DNA from: an uncultured Marvinbryantia sp.
Lineage (GTDB): Bacteria > Bacillota > Clostridia > Lachnospirales > Lachnospiraceae
Assembly: GCA_934394985.1 (NCBI GenBank)
Contig: CAKRRF010000028.1
Span: 1-34,189 of the forward strand
DNA: 34,189 bases
Direction: 5' to 3'
Made by a program: the position numbers and the translations under genes. Shown here one piece after another: positions 7,745 through 15,864 of this stretch. The notes beneath the pieces are model-generated. The model made no database searches, was not told where the DNA came from, and worked only from the letters and a program-made list of their open reading frames with translations. The stretch's first letter is position 1. Each line of letters opens with the position of its first letter.

Positions 7745-8434
7745 ATGAATAAAGTAACAACACCATTTTTATTTGTAAACCCTAAATCATATCTCTGGGG
7801 GGAGGAGAGCCTGGAGCTGGCAAAAGCCTGTGATGAAATCTGTGAAAAGACCGGTGTTCTGATATTTTTCACCTGTCCGTATGCCGACATTCGTATGATA
7901 GCAGAGAATACCAGGCATGTGGTAGTGACCGCTCAGAATATGGATAGTCTCACACCAGGCAGAGGAATGGGAGCGGTTTTACCGGAATCCCTGGCTGCCG
8001 CAGGAGCAAAAGCAGTTGTGCTGAACCATGCAGAGAATCAGAAGACTCTGGCAGAATTATATGCGTGTATCAGAAGAGCGAAAGAGCTGGATATGATTAC
8101 GATTGTCTGCGCAGATTCCACGACGGAATCGAAGGCAGTGGCAGAGCTTGGGGCAGATGTGATACTTGCAGAGCCGACAGAATTGATTGGGACCGGAACC
8201 ACAGCAGATGCAAGCTATACAGTGGAATGCTGCAGACAGATCAAGGCAGTAAACCCGGATACAAAAGTAATGATCGCATCTGGAATTACAACGGGGGAAG
8301 ATGTTTATAAAGTGGTTTATCACGGTGCGGATGGATCAGGCTCCACATCCGGTATTGTAAATGCACCATCCAGAGCAGGAAGAGTCAGAGAAATGGTGGA
8401 TGCTCTTTTACAGGCAATGCAGGATCGAAAATAA
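7745..8434 (+). CDS. Archaeal-type triose-phosphate-isomerase-like protein
   Basis: A 229-residue TIM barrel related to the short archaeal-type triose-phosphate isomerases. The catalytic set is visible: NPKSY (Lys, about residue 13), VVLNHAE (catalytic His in the NHxE context), and ILAEPTELIGTG (catalytic Glu just before loop 6, in the archaeal form), with the phosphate-binding GADGSGSTSG near the C-terminus. It is shorter than the bacterial glycolytic enzyme (about 250 aa). A second TIM in a sugar cluster next to an RpiB homologue parallels the LerI/DerI pair reported for L-erythrulose-phosphate metabolism in mycobacteria, so a tetrulose or other ketose-phosphate isomerase is plausible. AGGAGA precedes the ATG. 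Confidence 0.82.
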   Translation: MNKVTTPFLFVNPKSYLWGEESLELAKACDEICEKTGVLIFFTCPYADIRMIAENTRHVVVTAQNMDSLTPGRGMGAVLPESLAAAGAKAVVLNHAENQKTLAELYACIRRAKELDMITIVCADSTTESKAVAELGADVILAEPTELIGTGTTADASYTVECCRQIKAVNPDTKVMIASGITTGEDVYKVVYHGADGSGSTSGIVNAPSRAGRVREMVDALLQAMQDRK

Positions 8435-8472
8435 GAAAGTACTTCCCGGAACGAGAAGAGAAGGAGATGGCG

Positions 8473-9348
8473 GTGAAAGCAAAAGTATTGAATTTTGGGT
8501 CCCTGAATATGGATCACGTATATAAGGTAAAGCATTTTGTTATGCCGGGGGAAACATTATCTTCCGAGAATCTGCAGCATTTTTGTGGAGGAAAGGGGCT
8601 GAATCAATCGATTGCCCTTGCCAGAGCAGGGGCTAATGTATACCATGCCGGAGCAATTGGGGAAGATGGGATGGTTTTGAAGAGACAGCTGGAAGAGGAC
8701 GGAGTGGATATCAGTTATCTGAAGATAAATGAATCGGTGGGAACCGGACATGCCATGATACAGGTAGATGAAAAAGGACAGAACTGTATCTTGCTCTATG
8801 GAGGTGCCAATCAGAGCATTACAAAAGAACAGGTAGATGATACGTTAAAGAATTTTCAGGCAGGGGATTATCTTCTGCTGCAAAATGAAATAAATGAGCT
8901 TGCATATATTATGGAGCAGGCTGGCAGGATTGGAATGAAAATTTTCCTGAATCCGTCGCCATGTAATGAGATGATAGACAGTCTGCCACTGGACCTGGTG
9001 GATACTTTTCTGTTGAACGAGATAGAGGGAGAACAGATCAGTGGAGAAAAAGAGAAGATCCTGGATGCCATGTTCAAACGCTATCCGAATGCGCACATTA
9101 TCCTGACCCTTGGAAGTGAAGGTGCAGTGTATGGCTGGAAAGGACAGCAGATCTTTCAGAAAGCAGAGAAGGTGACTGCAGTCGATACCACAGCTGCAGG
9201 TGACACCTTTACAGGATATTATCTGGCAGCGGTCAGTGAGGGAAAAGGAGCGGCAGAGGCATTGCAGCTGGCGTCCAGGGCAGCTGCCATTGCAGTGACC
9301 AGACAGGGAGCGGTGCCGTCGATACCATATCAGAGAGAGCTTTTGTAA
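8473..9348 (+). CDS. PfkB-family sugar kinase (ribokinase-like)
   Basis: Start GTG 8473 is preferred to ATG 8467: AAGGAG occupies 8461-8466, directly abutting the ATG but 6 nt from the GTG. The 291-residue protein has the ribokinase N-terminal motifs LNFGSLNMDHVYKV and FCGGKGLNQSIALARAGANV (sugar binding), VGTGHAMIQV, and the C-terminal PfkB signature DTTAAGDTFTGYYLAA with the catalytic Asp. It phosphorylates a sugar or sugar phosphate with ATP. Ribose is the default guess, but residues alone do not fix the substrate. It follows the TIM-like gene by about 40 nt and probably shares its transcript. Confidence 0.88.
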   Translation: MKAKVLNFGSLNMDHVYKVKHFVMPGETLSSENLQHFCGGKGLNQSIALARAGANVYHAGAIGEDGMVLKRQLEEDGVDISYLKINESVGTGHAMIQVDEKGQNCILLYGGANQSITKEQVDDTLKNFQAGDYLLLQNEINELAYIMEQAGRIGMKIFLNPSPCNEMIDSLPLDLVDTFLLNEIEGEQISGEKEKILDAMFKRYPNAHIILTLGSEGAVYGWKGQQIFQKAEKVTAVDTTAAGDTFTGYYLAAVSEGKGAAEALQLASRAAAIAVTRQGAVPSIPYQRELL

Positions 9349-9352
9349 AGCC

Positions 9353-9378
9353 CTCGGACTGAGTGAAAACGCTCCGAG
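9353..9378 (+). promoter_or_regulatory. Short hairpin and cre-like site between the kinase and xylulokinase genes
   Basis: CTCGGA (9353-9358) can pair with TCCGAG (9373-9378). Inside lies TGAAAACGCTCCGA (9364-9377), which resembles the catabolite-responsive element consensus TGWAANCGNTNWCA with two mismatches. No U-tract follows, so it is not a terminator. The rest of the 137-nt gap to the xylulokinase shows no gene I can support. Catabolite control is only a possibility. Confidence 0.3.
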
Positions 9379-9485
9379 AGGATGTGCAGCGATTCTGAGG
9401 AGAACAGGTCAGCTTGCGCTGGCCAGAATCATGCACCAGGTCTCACATGCGTTCAATTTGAAAAAAACAGGCAAGGAGATGGATT

Positions 9486-10967
9486 ATGAATTATTTAATG
9501 GGCATTGATCTTGGAACGTCCAGCACCAAAACACTCATTATTGACGAGCTTGGCAGAACAGTCGGGATCGGAAATGCCAGTTATGGATTACAGATTCCGC
9601 AAATCTCTTATGCGGAGCAGGATCCGGAAGAGTGGTGGCAGGCAGTAAAAAAATCAATTGCGGAAGCATTGAAAAAAGCAGATATTCAGAGTAAGGAGAT
9701 CCGGGGGATTGGATTTTCCGGACAGATGCATGGAATGGTGGCACTGGATGAGCAGAAAAAGCTGGTTTGCCCGGCGATCATTCATCTGGATCAGAGAAGC
9801 GGTGCAGAGTTAGAGGAAATGCGTTCACTGGCCGGAAATCTGATGCGGGAAGAGCTGTTAAATCGACCGAGTGCAGGAATGCTGATCAGTACGATTTACT
9901 GGATGAAAAAACATCAGCCGGAACAATATGACAGAATCAGATATGTGATGTCTCCCAAAGACTACATTGCATTTCGGCTTTGCGGTGAGATCGGTACAGA
10001 ATATACAGATGCAGCAGCCACACTGGCGTTTTCTGTAAAAAATCGCAGATGGTGCAGTGAGTGGTTCCGGTGTCTTGGAATCAAAGAGGACATCTGGGCA
10101 CCGGTGCATAACAGTTATGATATTATGGGAAAAGTAACGAAAGAGGCAGCAGAAGAAACAGGCTTATCCACAGAAACCTGCGTGGTCTGTGGAGCAGGTG
10201 ACAGTCTGGCTGCACTCACCGGAAATGGTGTAATCGAAAGCGGCATCATGGCATGCAACATCGGTACTTCTTCCCAGCTGGCAGTCGTAGTGGATAAACC
10301 TATTTTTGATTCTGAGATGAGAGTACAGACCTGGTGTCATACAGTGCCGGAGCGCTGGGTAGTGCAGTGTGGCACCTTAAATGGAGGAAGTGCGTTAAGC
10401 TGGCTGAGAAATCATATCCTGAAAAGTGACCGGCCTTTTGCAGAGCTGGATGCCGAGGCAGGAAAGACGGATGCCGGTGCAGACGGTCTGTATTTTCTTC
10501 CATATCTTGCAGGAGAGCGTACACCGTATAATGAGCCAAATGCCAGAGGCGTATATTTTGGACTGAGTATGATGCATGAACAGGGGCACCTGGTACGCGC
10601 GACAATGGAAGGAATTTTATTTAATCTGAAAGAGTGTCTTGGTATTCTGGATGAAATGAAAGTAGATCGATCCAGACTGATTGCATCGGGAGGAGCGGCC
10701 AGAGGTGTCACCTGGAAACAGATTCAGGCAGATATTCTGGATATGCCGGTACATACGACAGAAATAAAAGAAGAAGCCTGCCATGGGGCAGCCATTCTTG
10801 CAGGTGTAGGGGTCGGGCTGTATGCGAATATAAAAGAAGCGTGTGAGAGAACCATACGTATGAGTACAGCAGTTGTCGAACCGATTCCGGAGCATGTAAA
10901 AATCTACAATGAAAAACAACAGATTTTCCATGATCTGTACTTTAGAGTAAAAGATCTGTACCAGTAG
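9486..10967 (+). CDS. xylB: Xylulokinase (FGGY family)
   Basis: A 493-residue FGGY carbohydrate kinase of the xylulokinase type. The N-terminal phosphate loop is GIDLGTSSTKT, the xylulokinase-typical GFSGQMHGMV is present, and HLDQRSG carries the catalytic Asp. CVVCGAGDSLAALTGNGV and NIGTSSQL form the nucleotide region, followed by LIASGGAARG. Length matches XylB (about 490-500). AAGGAG lies 7 nt before the ATG; the out-of-frame ATG at 9479 is discarded. It converts D-xylulose to D-xylulose 5-phosphate for the pentose phosphate pathway and pairs with the D-lyxose isomerase at 6024. Confidence 0.92.
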   Translation: MNYLMGIDLGTSSTKTLIIDELGRTVGIGNASYGLQIPQISYAEQDPEEWWQAVKKSIAEALKKADIQSKEIRGIGFSGQMHGMVALDEQKKLVCPAIIHLDQRSGAELEEMRSLAGNLMREELLNRPSAGMLISTIYWMKKHQPEQYDRIRYVMSPKDYIAFRLCGEIGTEYTDAAATLAFSVKNRRWCSEWFRCLGIKEDIWAPVHNSYDIMGKVTKEAAEETGLSTETCVVCGAGDSLAALTGNGVIESGIMACNIGTSSQLAVVVDKPIFDSEMRVQTWCHTVPERWVVQCGTLNGGSALSWLRNHILKSDRPFAELDAEAGKTDAGADGLYFLPYLAGERTPYNEPNARGVYFGLSMMHEQGHLVRATMEGILFNLKECLGILDEMKVDRSRLIASGGAARGVTWKQIQADILDMPVHTTEIKEEACHGAAILAGVGVGLYANIKEACERTIRMSTAVVEPIPEHVKIYNEKQQIFHDLYFRVKDLYQ

Positions 10968-10999
10968 CTGCCATGAGAGATGGAGGCTTCGGGTAAAAA

Positions 11000-11031
11000 A
11001 ATCACCGGGAGCTTATTAGTTTCCGGTGATT
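11000..11031 (-). terminator. Terminator between convergent xylulokinase and TauE-like genes
   Basis: AATCACCGG (11000-11008) pairs with CCGGTGATT (11023-11031). On the minus strand the stem is followed by a run of T, giving a good terminator for the TauE-like gene, whose stop codon (11016) sits in the loop. The plus-strand tail (ACTTTTAGG) is weaker but could also stop xylulokinase transcription. Confidence 0.8.
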
Positions 11032-11759
11032 ACTTTTAGGAATAATAAAATTAATACGATGATGATAATGGGACGGACAATTTTCGTCCCGTTTTTCATG
11101 ACCATACCACTGCCTATGTAATGGCCGGCAAGACAGAAAGCTGCACCGGCAAGGCCTGGGGCATACAGAATATATCCGCTGCATAAAAACGTAAACAGTG
11201 CAGCAATATTAGAAGATAAATTAATCAGTTTTACATTTCCGGATGCAGTTCGTATGTCCATGCGGGCGAGTCTGGTCAGTGAAAGAAGAAGAAACGTGCC
11301 GGTTCCGGGACCATAGAAACCATCATATATGCCGATAAGAAAGGCACAGACAGAGACAATCGCCATGCGTTTTCTCAGGGAAAATGAAGTATCATGTTGG
11401 ATTTCTTTTTTATCGGTCAGCACACAGACAGCCACGACCGGAAGAACCACCAGCATGACTTTTTTCAGAATGACATCGCTGGTCAGCAGCACCAGATGGG
11501 ATCCGCAGGTGGAACCGGCTAATGCGCAGAGAATACCTGGGATGGCAATCAGCTTGTCGAAATATCCATGTTTGCAGTAGCGCACAGTGGATGCGGTTGT
11601 GCCAATGGAAGAAGAAAGTTTATTTGTGGCCAGTGCGTTGTGAGGCGGGAGACCTGCGAGCAAAAAGGCCGGAAGAGAAATCAGACCACCGCCTCCGGCA
11701 ATAGAGTCCACCAGACCGGCAAGAAAAGTCAGAGGGCAAATAATAAAAAACGTCAGCAT
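11016..11759 (-). CDS. TauE/SafE-family membrane permease (anion exporter type)
   Basis: Start at 11759 (MLTFF...) is chosen over the upstream start codon at 11816 because AAAGGA lies 7 nt before it. The 247-residue protein has about eight hydrophobic helices and the duplicated TauE/SafE motifs: GLVDSIAGGGGLISLPAFLLAG near the N-terminus and GIYDGFYGPGTGTFLLL in the second half. Members of this family move sulfite, sulfoacetate, or other small organic or inorganic anions across the membrane. It is the last gene of the minus-strand unit with XdhC, so export or import of an anion linked to the molybdenum enzyme (sulfur species, oxyanion or a carboxylate product) is an inference. Confidence 0.88.
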   Translation of the reverse strand: MLTFFIICPLTFLAGLVDSIAGGGGLISLPAFLLAGLPPHNALATNKLSSSIGTTASTVRYCKHGYFDKLIAIPGILCALAGSTCGSHLVLLTSDVILKKVMLVVLPVVAVCVLTDKKEIQHDTSFSLRKRMAIVSVCAFLIGIYDGFYGPGTGTFLLLSLTRLARMDIRTASGNVKLINLSSNIAALFTFLCSGYILYAPGLAGAAFCLAGHYIGSGMVMKNGTKIVRPIIIIVLILLFLKVITGN

Positions 11760-11841
11760 AGAATCCTTTCTGATAGAAATGCTGCTGTATGATTCGCGAC
11801 ACGTTTTCGCTGTCATACGCAGGTTCTGTCATAGCAATTTT

Positions 11842-12750
11842 TTAATCAAAGCGGATTGCGCATATCCGTTTGACAAATAAGAGTGTTTCATCCAGTAGTT
11901 CCTGTGTCTGGATGCTGGTAGTATCCCGGTCAAAATCATGCAGACTGCCGGATGCAATAAAGCGCTGCGCGTGATATTTTTCAGAGAGTTTCTGAAATTC
12001 TGCAAATGGTACATCGGTATCTCCGGTGCTGTGAGCACAGAACAGCGGGCATGGCAGTTCCTCACACAGACGAAGAGAATCATACAACAGGAAAAACTTT
12101 TCCCGGTCATGAAAAAAAAGAGATTTCCATGTACCTGATTGTCTGGCATAAACATAAGCAGAGTAATGAGTATCCAGAGCACCTTCTGTGTGAGGAATAT
12201 CGGGCAGATTCGCCAGAATACTCTCAGGCACAGAAGGCAATGTCTGATAATAAGCGCATGGAGTCTCATACCAGAGATCTTCCAGAAAACCATAGCCATA
12301 GTAAGAAATGACACCGAGAGGTGTTTTTTTCAATACAGGCAGATCTGCCGGTATCGGAAAGCTACGTTTTCCCAGACTGGATGCGGCAAGAAGAGCAAGA
12401 TATGCACCACTTGAGCGTCCAAAGAGTACATAGGGAGTGGATTCTGAAAACTGGGATCCAAACAGTTGAGGATGATCGATATAAGTATTGATGGAATCAG
12501 ATACATCCTGAAGGATCATGCTGATATCACAGGCCGGAGCCAGAGGATAGTCAAAGGCAATTACCGGAAATCCGGCAGACGTGAACCGTTCCAGATGAGT
12601 TTCTGGAAGGTCACATCGAGATCCATAGAGCAGCCCGCCGCCGTGAAAGTATAATATGCAGGCTTTGGGAATGATTGTTTCGTTCCTGTAAACAGTGGCA
12701 GATTTCTGACAAAAACGCCCCTGCAGAGAAATTGTTTTTATGGTATACAT
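11842..12750 (-). CDS. Alpha/beta hydrolase (HGGG-type esterase-like)
   Basis: A 302-residue serine hydrolase of the hormone-sensitive-lipase-like branch. The oxyanion-hole motif is LYFHGGGLLYG (about residues 33-43). The nucleophile elbow is FGRSSGAYLALLAA. The acid is in STGDTDVPF and the catalytic His in GSLHDFD. There is no signal peptide, so it is cytosolic. The start at 12750 is preceded by CGGAG at a slightly long distance (12 nt). It follows the TylF-like gene by about 45 nt on the same strand. The substrate is unknown; a short acyl ester or a CoA/ester intermediate of the neighbouring pathway is possible. Confidence 0.85.
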   Translation of the reverse strand: MYTIKTISLQGRFCQKSATVYRNETIIPKACILYFHGGGLLYGSRCDLPETHLERFTSAGFPVIAFDYPLAPACDISMILQDVSDSINTYIDHPQLFGSQFSESTPYVLFGRSSGAYLALLAASSLGKRSFPIPADLPVLKKTPLGVISYYGYGFLEDLWYETPCAYYQTLPSVPESILANLPDIPHTEGALDTHYSAYVYARQSGTWKSLFFHDREKFFLLYDSLRLCEELPCPLFCAHSTGDTDVPFAEFQKLSEKYHAQRFIASGSLHDFDRDTTSIQTQELLDETLLFVKRICAIRFD

Positions 12751-12795
12751 AAGGAATGGTCACTCCGATTATCTAACAGATTTTGTAAAATATCA

Positions 12796-13662
12796 TTATG
12801 AAATGCACTTGCGAATCATGGCACTTCCGTGCAGATCGCACACAGGATCTGCAAACAGATGATGTTTCAGACAGAATTCATCGACGGCTTTTCGACACCC
12901 GGAGAATTGTGTGCTGTATACATCATGGACAAGGAGCACTCCGCCTGTGGATAAACGCTCATAGAAGAGTGGGAGTGCAGCCGCAGTGGGAGCATAAAGA
13001 TCAGCATCCAATGATACAAAGCAAAATGTTTCATCGGTGATCTCAACAAAGGTATCCGGAAACCATCCTTTATGGATGATTACCTGACCAGGATCAGGCA
13101 TGATACGAAGAACAGAATCCACATCAGTAGAGGAGAAGTCACCTGTTTGTGCACGGGACAAATTACCGGAGGCTTCTGCAGCGATATCTTTTTCGGAAAA
13201 ACCTTCAAACGTATCAAAAAGATGGATGTTCCGGTCTGGAAAGGCTGCGCTGATCAGAGCGGAGAATTCACCCTGAAAAACGCCAAGCTCGGCAACATCG
13301 CCCGGAATGCTTCGCTGATAGATCTGTTCCGCCAAAAGGCGCATCACACCAGATCGTGCATCAAATATGCGAAGTGCAGACGGGTCGTGAAATGGACCGT
13401 GATAGCCCAGAGCTTTCATCTGTGCGGTCATAGCGTCACGCCGCTCTTTATCCAGGACTCCCAGGATAACCAGGTCGGGAAGAAGAGCGGCGGCATCGTC
13501 AGGAGAGCAGACTGGAACAGGACCGATATACTGTCCGTGCCTGCGGGGATCATTATCGGCAAAACACAAAAGCCGGAAGGAACTGTTCAGAAGCCTTGCG
13601 GTCATCTGTCCAATCTGTCCGGCACCAAAGATGACTGTCTTGTATACTGGTTTGGTTTTCAT
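12796..13662 (-). CDS. Rossmann domain fused to a TylF-type (macrocin O-methyltransferase-like) SAM domain
   Basis: A 288-residue two-domain protein. The N-terminal part (about 1-100) is a Rossmann-like segment beginning VIFGAGQIGQMTARLL, with LPDLVILGVLD, similar to the nucleotide/CoA-binding part of sugar-modifying enzymes. The C-terminal part (about 105-288) resembles TylF methyltransferases: DVAELGVFQGEFSALI (SAM binding), IHLFDTFEGF, FVSLDADLYAPTAAALPLFYERLSTGG and VHDVY (metal/acid residues). Its ATG overlaps the XdhC stop (ATGA), implying translational coupling to a molybdoenzyme maturation factor. That is an unexpected partner for an O-methyltransferase fold. The substrate is unknown. 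Confidence 0.8.
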   Translation of the reverse strand: MKTKPVYKTVIFGAGQIGQMTARLLNSSFRLLCFADNDPRRHGQYIGPVPVCSPDDAAALLPDLVILGVLDKERRDAMTAQMKALGYHGPFHDPSALRIFDARSGVMRLLAEQIYQRSIPGDVAELGVFQGEFSALISAAFPDRNIHLFDTFEGFSEKDIAAEASGNLSRAQTGDFSSTDVDSVLRIMPDPGQVIIHKGWFPDTFVEITDETFCFVSLDADLYAPTAAALPLFYERLSTGGVLLVHDVYSTQFSGCRKAVDEFCLKHHLFADPVCDLHGSAMIRKCIS

Positions 13663-14687
13663 TTTTTTATAGAAGCCTTTCTTTTTGCACGAACCTGGAT
13701 CATCTGTCCTGCGATGGAGATGGCTATTTCAGCCGGTGTCTCTGCCTGGATATGAAGTCCCACAGGTGTGGTAATACGGTCTAATTCCCGTTCGTCAACA
13801 CCATATTCTTCAACAAGGCGATGAAATACAGCAGCTTTTTTAGCAAGGCTCCCGATGACACCGATATAACATGCAGGTGTGGAAAGAAGCTGTGCCTGTA
13901 CGACTGTATCATAGGCGTGGCCGCGGGTCATGACACAGCAATAGTCTGCGTCTGAAACAGAAATACTCCGATCCAGATGATGAAAATCACAGAGGATGGT
14001 TCCGACTGCATCAGGAAAAAGAGCAGGATCAGTAAATTCCGGACGGTCGTCCAGAACGATACAGTGAAAATCAATGCCGGTCAGTATCGGTACAAGTTTT
14101 TGTGAAACATGTCCTCCGCCAAATACATAGACAGTTCCGGAAGTTCCGATCTGCTCGGTGAACAGATCGTATTCTTCGCTGCGATGACGGCATGGCCGTG
14201 CAGACAGGGAAGATAAGACAGATGGTGGAACAATGGCATTTCCGGTCAGACCATAGGCAGAACTGTAAAGACTGATATGGGAGGTCGTGCGAAGATCACA
14301 GATCAGCCAGAAATCCTTTCGTTCCTCATATAATTTTTCTGCAGTTACTGCGATGTCCATGACAACAGGATCGTTATGATCCAGATACAGAAAAAAGACG
14401 GTAACTTCGCCGCCGCAGATCATACCGATATTTTCTACATCCTTGCGATTTAGTCTGAATTCATGTTCACAGGATTCTTTTTTTTCAAGAATATCCAACG
14501 CCATAAGGCTGGCACGATACTCAACAGAACCACCCCCGATAGTTCCGGCAATCCGACCATTTTTCCCAATCAGCATACGGGAACCGGCACCTCTTGGTGT
14601 GGATCCTGATGAAGCTATGACGGAAGCAAGCACAAGGTCTTCTCCCTTTTGAAATTCCTGTTTTATAATCTGAAATAAGGTTCGCAT
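13659..14687 (-). CDS. xdhC: XdhC-family molybdenum hydroxylase maturation factor
   Basis: Start ATG 14687 is set by GGAGG 8 nt upstream; the TTG at 14705 is rejected. The 342-residue protein has the XdhC/CoxI N-terminal motif ASSGSTPRGAGSRMLI and GTIGGGSVEYRA. Its C-terminal Rossmann domain has VYVFGGGHVSQKLVPIL, DDRPEFTDP, VMTRGHAYD, YIGVIGSLAKK and TPAEIAISIAGQMI. XdhC proteins bind molybdenum cofactor, promote its terminal sulfuration and insert it into xanthine-dehydrogenase-type apoenzymes. The target here is presumably the Mop-type enzyme at 16239, encoded divergently about 1.5 kb away. It overlaps the next gene by 4 nt. Confidence 0.93.
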   Translation of the reverse strand: MRTLFQIIKQEFQKGEDLVLASVIASSGSTPRGAGSRMLIGKNGRIAGTIGGGSVEYRASLMALDILEKKESCEHEFRLNRKDVENIGMICGGEVTVFFLYLDHNDPVVMDIAVTAEKLYEERKDFWLICDLRTTSHISLYSSAYGLTGNAIVPPSVLSSLSARPCRHRSEEYDLFTEQIGTSGTVYVFGGGHVSQKLVPILTGIDFHCIVLDDRPEFTDPALFPDAVGTILCDFHHLDRSISVSDADYCCVMTRGHAYDTVVQAQLLSTPACYIGVIGSLAKKAAVFHRLVEEYGVDERELDRITTPVGLHIQAETPAEIAISIAGQMIQVRAKRKASIKK

Positions 14688-14742
14688 ACAAAATACCTCC
14701 TGCAAAATAAATCGTTGTGTAACAGAGGGACTGTACTATATT

Positions 14743-14771
14743 AGAATAGCTTAATTGTAAGAAAATGTCAC
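14743..14771 (-). promoter_or_regulatory. Probable promoter for the xdhC unit
   Basis: Read on the minus strand: GTGACA (14771-14766), a 17-nt spacer, and TATTCT (14748-14743), about 55 nt upstream of the xdhC start. It suggests xdhC can be transcribed separately from the upstream NTP-transferase gene. Confidence 0.45.
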
Positions 14772-14800
14772 CATCTGTTTTTTAAAGGAGCAGATATCGA

Positions 14801-15733
14801 TTACCCATTGAAAAATCCTCTGAAGCATTCTTCAAATATTTTTTCGGAACAGGTACGGGTCTCTTCTGAAAAGCGGGTGTATCGTTTCAGAAATTCTTCT
14901 CCATATGGCGTCAGTTCGCTGTGACTGCCTTTTACACCGCCCTGACTTCGGATAATCAGTGGTTCATGAAGCTGTGATTCCAGTGTGTGGATCAGATTCC
15001 AGCTGGTGGAATAGGAAATGTGCATGCGTTCACAGGCATCACGAACAGATCCTGTTTCACGGATCAAAGTAAGAAGGGAACAGAGCTGTTCATCAAAAAA
15101 TACTTTTTCCCGTGCCAGCTGAATATGGATTTCGGAGCGAATCAGATTCTGATTGTGTGCACGAAGAAGTTCGGCATAATCTTCCGGTGTATCAGCGTCA
15201 TGAATGATCCCGGGATCATCTACATTCAGATAATACATGGGTATTTCACAGTTTTCCACAGCACCTCTGAGACCTGATTTTCCATCATTACGTAAAATGG
15301 AATCAATCAGTGCAGAACGAATCAGGATCGGATGTCCGGGAGTGCCGTCACAGACCGGGGTGACAAGAGGCTTCCCAAGAGAGAGCATTTGCGTGACTGT
15401 CACGGCTGTGAACAGTGGAACGTCCACAGGGGTAAACAGAACGGTATCCACTTTGTCTTTCAGATATTCCAGTCCGATTCTGACCGAATCAAACATATGA
15501 GTGGTTGCATAATCTTCATTACGAAGAAAAATGACATTATTGGAAGCTAAGTGGCGTTCCAGAATATCCGCATGATATCCGGTTACCACAACTATTTTAG
15601 AGATTCCGGCCTGCCGGAAATTGTTGATCACACGCTGCGCAATGGATATAGAACCAAGCTGAAGCATGGGTTTGAAGTCACCCATTCGTGATGATTTCCC
15701 GGCAGCCACGATGAGTGCACCTGTCTGCATCAT
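14801..15733 (-). CDS. MocA/MobA-like NTP transferase fused to a ModE/LysR-type HTH domain
   Basis: Start ATG 15733 (or the adjacent ATG at 15730) follows AGGAGG; the longer frame to 15889 is hydrophobic, AT-rich and lacks a ribosome site. Of about 310 residues, 1-190 form a nucleotidyltransferase with ALIVAAGKSSRMGDFKPML (NTP loop), FTPVDVPLF (metal-binding) and GTPGHPILI, as in molybdenum cofactor cytidylyltransferases. Residues about 210-300 form a winged HTH like the N-terminal part of ModE: LCSLLTLIRETGSVRDACERMHISYSTSWNLIHTLE, then RSQGGVKGSHSELTPYGEEFL. One polypeptide may thus both make the dinucleotide cofactor and sense or regulate it. It is divergent from the oxidoreductase operon. 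It matches what I recall as the DVU_1551-family NTP transferase. Confidence 0.88.
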   Translation of the reverse strand: MMQTGALIVAAGKSSRMGDFKPMLQLGSISIAQRVINNFRQAGISKIVVVTGYHADILERHLASNNVIFLRNEDYATTHMFDSVRIGLEYLKDKVDTVLFTPVDVPLFTAVTVTQMLSLGKPLVTPVCDGTPGHPILIRSALIDSILRNDGKSGLRGAVENCEIPMYYLNVDDPGIIHDADTPEDYAELLRAHNQNLIRSEIHIQLAREKVFFDEQLCSLLTLIRETGSVRDACERMHISYSTSWNLIHTLESQLHEPLIIRSQGGVKGSHSELTPYGEEFLKRYTRFSEETRTCSEKIFEECFRGFFNG

Positions 15734-15772
15734 AGATACCTCCTGGAAATGATATTGTACAAATTTAATATT

Positions 15773-15778
15773 ATTATA
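15773..15778 (-). promoter_or_regulatory. Candidate -10 box for the NTP transferase-HTH gene
   Basis: TATAAT on the minus strand, about 40 nt upstream of the start and inside very AT-rich sequence. No good -35 box at 17 nt (CCATTT), so activation by a regulator would be needed if this is the promoter. The neighbouring TTGTACAA (15755-15762) is a small palindrome. Confidence 0.35.
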
Positions 15779-15864
15779 ACATAATATATACGAAAAAATG
15801 GTTAAAATTTTTATTAAAGCAAAAATATAAAATAAAGTAAAGTAAAAATAGCCAACTGTTATTT

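Noticed and set aside
9350..9510. Open frame in the kinase-xylulokinase gap that could be a gene remnant
   Set aside because: About 50 open codons are expected fairly often by chance; there is no start with a ribosome site and no recognisable protein.
13072..13755. Long plus-strand open frame (227 codons) across the TylF-like and XdhC genes
   Set aside because: It is antisense to two well-recognised genes, lacks a ribosome site and its product resembles no protein fold I recognise.
14706..14800. Terminator between the NTP transferase and xdhC genes
   Set aside because: No convincing stem with a T-tail on the minus strand; only a promoter-like pair was found.
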